From: Psoroptes ovis
Taxonomy: Eukaryota > Arthropoda > Arachnida > Sarcoptiformes > Psoroptidae
Assembly (NCBI GenBank): GCA_002943765.1
Contig: PQWQ01000007.1
Coordinates: forward strand, 1,242,501 to 1,306,500
DNA: 64,000 bases
Reading direction: 5' to 3'
The notes beneath the pieces are model-generated. The model had not been told where the DNA came from. It searched no databases and saw only the letters and a list, made by a program, of their open reading frames with translations. Below, piece by piece: positions 60,354 through 64,000 of this stretch (its first letter is position 1; every line of letters starts with the position of its first letter). Both the position numbers and the translations under genes were made by a program.

Positions 60354-60772
60354 TTATCCCCAAGCTTGTGCTTTAGAATAATAAAGTATCAATTTACCAT
60401 CACAACCAAAACAATTGTAGAGATCTTGAACAGTACGTTCTAATGATGGCGCAAATATTTGATTGACATAAACGAATAATGATTCACCAGAGTTTAAATT
60501 TAGATATTTTTTTATCAGTAATTTTAATTGACCAACAGTATAATTTGAATCGATTGTAAAGTTTCTTTTCTTCAATACCGGTGTATTACCAGTTGGCATC
60601 AACAATAATGGAACTAAAAATAAGTTTAAAAAAAATATTGAAATTGTCATGGAGAAAACACCTCATACAACGCACCTTTGTTGATATTTTTTTCTTTAGT
60701 TTGCTGATTTTCTTTTTGTGTTGATTCTTCTTCAGCAATTTTGTCTTGTTTCTGTTCGATTTTATCATCCAT
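60354..60772 (-). CDS. ATG12: Autophagy ubiquitin-like protein ATG12, 2 exons
   Basis: Ubiquitin-like modifier conjugated through its C-terminal Gly to ATG5 (via ATG7 and ATG10); with ATG16 the conjugate promotes ATG8 lipidation. Exons (minus): 60772-60676 and 60613-60354, 62-bp intron, 118 residues. The first exon is a charged linker (Lys/Glu/Gln-rich); the second is the whole ubiquitin fold: LLLMPTGNTPVLKKRNFTID, then VGQLKLLIKKYL, SLFVYVNQIFAPS and the terminal DGKLILYYSKAQAWG. The exposed Gly ends the protein, as the family requires with no processing. The TAA is followed by the next start codon after 8 nt on the same strand. Confidence 0.95.
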
Positions 60773-60945
60773 AATAATTTATCAAACCATGATTGATGGA
60801 GAAAAATTTGAAAAATTTAATTATAAACATCAAAAAAAGTGTAAACAATAATAAACGATTATGAGAAATTTTTTCAGAAAATAATGAAGAAAAAAAATGT
60901 ATAAAGTTTCCAGGAAAAATTTAAATTTTAAATTTCAAATCCAAT

Positions 60946-61296
60946 TTACATTGATAATAAATTCTTTATATCTTCATATCTTTCACTGACATCTCTATCG
61001 GGATCACGATCATAATCGCTAATGATTTTCATGATTTGATTTAATTTTTTCAATTTTTCATCCATAAATTTTATTTGCAATTCACCAACATCCATAGCAA
61101 TTTTAATACGTTTTTGAATCATATCAAATTGTTGTTCAATATTCTTTAATTTTTCAATTTTATCTTTATAGGATTCTAATTTTCGATAATTATTAAGCAA
61201 AAAATATCTGGATGTAAATGATATATTCATCATCAATTCAAAATTATCTAAATCATTTGAATCGTTTGTAATTTTGTCATCAATTTTAACATTCAT
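60946..61296 (-). CDS. Small coiled-coil protein, 116 residues, unrecognised
   Basis: Start at ATG 61296 (MNVKIDDKITND). Little low complexity. About residues 25-100 form likely amphipathic helices (ISFTSRYFLLNNYRKLESY, then IEKLKNIEQQFDMIQKRI and FMDEKLKKLNQIMKII), ending in a short acidic tail. It resembles in size and style the small helical subunits of BLOC-1/BORC-type complexes, but I cannot name one. It sits between TOP2 and ATG12 on the same strand, with a 173-bp gap before ATG12. Confidence 0.6.
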   Translation of the reverse strand: MNVKIDDKITNDSNDLDNFELMMNISFTSRYFLLNNYRKLESYKDKIEKLKNIEQQFDMIQKRIKIAMDVGELQIKFMDEKLKKLNQIMKIISDYDRDPDRDVSERYEDIKNLLSM

Positions 61297-61750
61297 TTTT
61301 AGATAGATTTTCTGGATCCAAACAATCAAACTTAAACTGATTCGAACGAAATCGACGATCGCGAATTAACGGGAAAATGATTCGAAACAATCAAGAATCG
61401 AACGGAAACGAAGTGATAATCGAACGGAAAAACAATCGATTTTATTATCTTGGCATTTTAATTTAAAGAAAAAATTGATGATATTTGATGATCAATGATC
61501 CATGGATGATGGATATAAATTATTATATTATGATCAAAAAAAAATAAAATAAAATAATAAGTAATCGAATCGAAAAAATAAAATGAAATAAAATAAAATA
61601 AAAAAAATGATGATTTATGTGAAAAATATAAAAATGTTTGGATGAAATATATGTGAATGTTTGAATTAATATTTGATTGATTCAATGTATGTATCGATTT
61701 GTTGATTGTTTTTTTTGTAGGTCATTTTTCTACCCTAATTTTTGAGTCGG
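61297..61750. other. Gap between TOP2 stop and the small coiled-coil gene
   Basis: 454 bp holding the TOP2 3' UTR and the promoter of the next gene. The segment 61320-61440 is less AT-rich, with repeated ATCGAACG/AATCGAACGG motifs (61370-61440), and may carry the promoter. The rest is A-rich filler. Confidence 0.5.
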
Positions 61751-63999
61751 TCACATATCATCATCAGATGAATTATCATAATTATAATTAACCGGTTGAC
61801 GTATACGACCAGTTTTTGTACGAAATTCTGGCGGCACTTCATCATTAAATGTTTCATCAAATTCAATTTTATGTTTTTTAATTTTCTGAAAATTGTTTGG
61901 GATGAATTTAAAGAAGAATTTAAAATTAAATTCAAATTTAAGGTGGTGATGAATTTACATACCTTGGATTCGAAATCATCAACATAATTGTCCGATTCTG
62001 AATCGGATAATTTTTTCTTTTTCTTTGATTTTGTAGCTGCTTTTTTAGGTTTATTTTGATTATTATTGATGCCATTACTGCCAACACCACCACTGCCAGT
62101 CATTTTTTGTTTACTTTTATTTGACTTTTTATTAGTCATAATGAAATCTGAACCACTTGAATCACCATCATCATCATCATCATCATCGTTGAATAATTTT
62201 TGTTTTTTCGAAGATTTTTTCTTCGATTTGACAGCCGGCAATTTTTCCATTTCATCAGTCATCATGAAAGTATCATGATTCATAAAATCATCATTATCAT
62301 CATCATCAAAAAGTCGATTATTTTTATGATTTTCTGCTTTAAAATCAGCCGATTTAGAAGCACCATTTGAAACCGTTTCAATCGTCGTCGTAATCGATGA
62401 TTTACTTTCATTGGTTGGCGTAAATATTGAATCAAATAATTCTTCACTTGTTTTTTTCTGTTCTTGTTGTTTTGGTGGTTTAAGCAATATGTCATCCTCA
62501 TCATCACTTACAGGAAATTTCTTCGCTGATAATTCAGATGGAAAAGGTGGTTTTGGTGCGGTCAAAACGTTTGTATCAGAGGCTTTCTTCGATACTTTCT
62601 TTGGCTTTGGTTCAACATATATCGAATCAATATCATCATCTTCATCATCAAAATCTAATTCCATTTCATTATCATCCGATTGATTGTCTGCATCATCATC
62701 TGACCATGGATTTCGATTTTTCTTCTTTGATTTGGATGATTTTGTTGATTTATTTTTATTGTTTTTATTTGCATTTGATTTTTTAGTTTTCGATACATTT
62801 TTTGTTACAGATGGTTCTGGTGCTGCGGCTGTTGGCATCGAAATATTTTTATCATCATTATTAATTGAATTTAATGATTTTTTCTTATCAATCATTTCAG
62901 GCGATTTACCGATTCGTTGTGCTAATGGAATGTATCCACCATTATCATCTGAATCATCATCAGAATTCGATATTTTTACATGATTTGAATCAGTGATTGC
63001 GGTGGGAGCTTCGTTTTCATCATTCAAGTTTGATTTATCACTCAACAATAGCTGCTGTTGTTTTTTAGTCGATGTCAATGTTGTTTTACGTAATAGATCG
63101 CTATCGATTTTCGGCTCAACTCGTTCACCATATATTGATGGTTTGTAATCATTGATCATTGAGCCATGATTTGTTTGTTTTTTCACCGGTCTCGATGATT
63201 TATTCATCATTGATTTCGATGATTTAACTCTTAGATTGGCACCATTCTCCAATTGTTCACGTTCCATTTGTTCGACATGATTTAATTCTTGTAAAAATTC
63301 TTGTAAATCATTTTCCCATAACATTTCTGGTGTTGATTTTTTCAATTTTTCTAATTCATCTTTTTTTTGATCACGTTGTTTTAATAATTCATCAACTTTT
63401 TCTCTTAACATTGAACGCATTGACATATCGATTAGATAATCAAAATTATAATATTTATTATTATTATCAGCGAATTGATTATCATAATCTTCATAATCAC
63501 TTTCATCTTTATCATTCGAATCTTCTAAGCTGTTTTTATCTAAATTTTTTCGTTTCCATGCTTTTACTGGATCAGAATCGTAATTACGTTTGATTAGTGT
63601 ATGTATGAAATCTTTTTTTCTAATATTTTCCATCACTATGACACGATCATTTTTTTCCAATATGAATCTTGCTTGATTTTCAAGTTTTAATGATTCAGCT
63701 TCAAGTATACCTTCATAGTATGCTTTACGTTTAACATAATAATCTAAACGTACTGGATAGAATTCTTGTAAAATTTCTTCAGGTGTTTCATATTTTTTCA
63801 AACAACCTAAATGATCGAATAATACCATTGTCGTTGTTGACATTGATGTTTGTATTTTAAATGTTTTATGTAAACCATTTTGTAATGCTTTTTGTAGATT
63901 TTCTTCAGATAATGTTACTATAAATTTAACTGTTGAATCAGTATGATATTCTTTATAATCTTGAATGTATGCTGGCTGCTTTTCAGTACCATTTAACAT
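61751..63999 (-). CDS. TOP2: DNA topoisomerase II, C-terminal 723 residues (partial at window edge)
   Basis: Type IIA topoisomerase that passes one duplex through another in chromosome segregation and transcription; nuclear. Exons (minus): 63999-61963 (continues beyond the window) and 61885-61751, 77-bp intron. The part present begins in the tower/C-gate region (MLNGTEKQPAYIQDYKEYHT, VLFDHLGCLKKYETPEEIL, NQARFILEK, NYDSDPVKAWK), which follows the catalytic Tyr domain in the family. It continues as a long acidic, Lys/Ser-rich C-terminal domain with many Asp/Glu runs and KKKS-type nuclear signals. The last exon adds FDETFNDEVPPEFRTKTGR and ends DNSSDDDM. Read without splicing, the frame would run into unrelated sequence for about 75 codons. 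ATPase and cleavage domains are outside the window. Confidence 0.95.
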
Positions 64000-64000
64000 T

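Noticed and set aside
61735..61962. Unspliced continuation of the TOP2 frame past 61963
   Set aside because: A GTATG donor at 61962 and a CAG acceptor at 61886 restore an acidic C-terminal end; the read-through sequence has unrelated composition.

Overview
The window is eukaryotic nuclear DNA: very AT-rich, with GT-AG introns, AATAAA signals and many tri- and dinucleotide runs. Tiny introns (55-110 bp) in the gene-dense part, Asn/His-rich insertions coded by AAT/CAT runs, and an arthropod-type tachykinin receptor point to an arthropod. An astigmatid mite (Dermatophagoides-like) is my best guess; this is inference from composition and protein resemblance, not a database match.

The window has two regimes. 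Bases 1 to about 42,100 are gene-poor and repeat-rich. They hold one recognised gene, a tachykinin/neurokinin-type GPCR on the + strand (eight coding exons, 20236-36522, one intron of 9.5 kb). Scattered through this half are ten copies of an ~80-bp palindromic element with TA flanks (a Tc1/mariner-type MITE family), hAT-like and piggyBac-like relics, foldbacks, homopolymer tracts and a 77-bp CA microsatellite.

Bases 43,767-63,999 are compact and almost entirely minus-strand. From right to left: the C-terminal 723 residues of DNA topoisomerase II (cut by the window edge); a small coiled-coil protein; ATG12; a C12orf4/FERRY3-like protein starting only 8 nt after the ATG12 stop; MnSOD (the only + strand gene here, tail-to-tail with the FERRY3-like gene and head-to-head with UAP56); the UAP56/DDX39B mRNA-export helicase; 4-hydroxyphenylpyruvate dioxygenase; topoisomerase III-alpha without the C-terminal zinc-ribbon extension; and an unrecognised Asn/His-rich protein of about 1,024 residues.

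The genes do not form one pathway. They are ordinary housekeeping functions (DNA topology, mRNA export, autophagy, oxidative defence, tyrosine catabolism) next to a neuropeptide receptor. The points most worth checking are the ATG12/FERRY3-like 8-nt spacing, the MITE family with its distinct loop subfamilies, the shortened TOP3A, the 14-nt last exon of UAP56, the huge low-complexity receptor termini, and several coding-like fragments without a recognised product. Splice joins were worked out by hand from reading frame, consensus sites and family alignment from general knowledge; no transcript or search was available.
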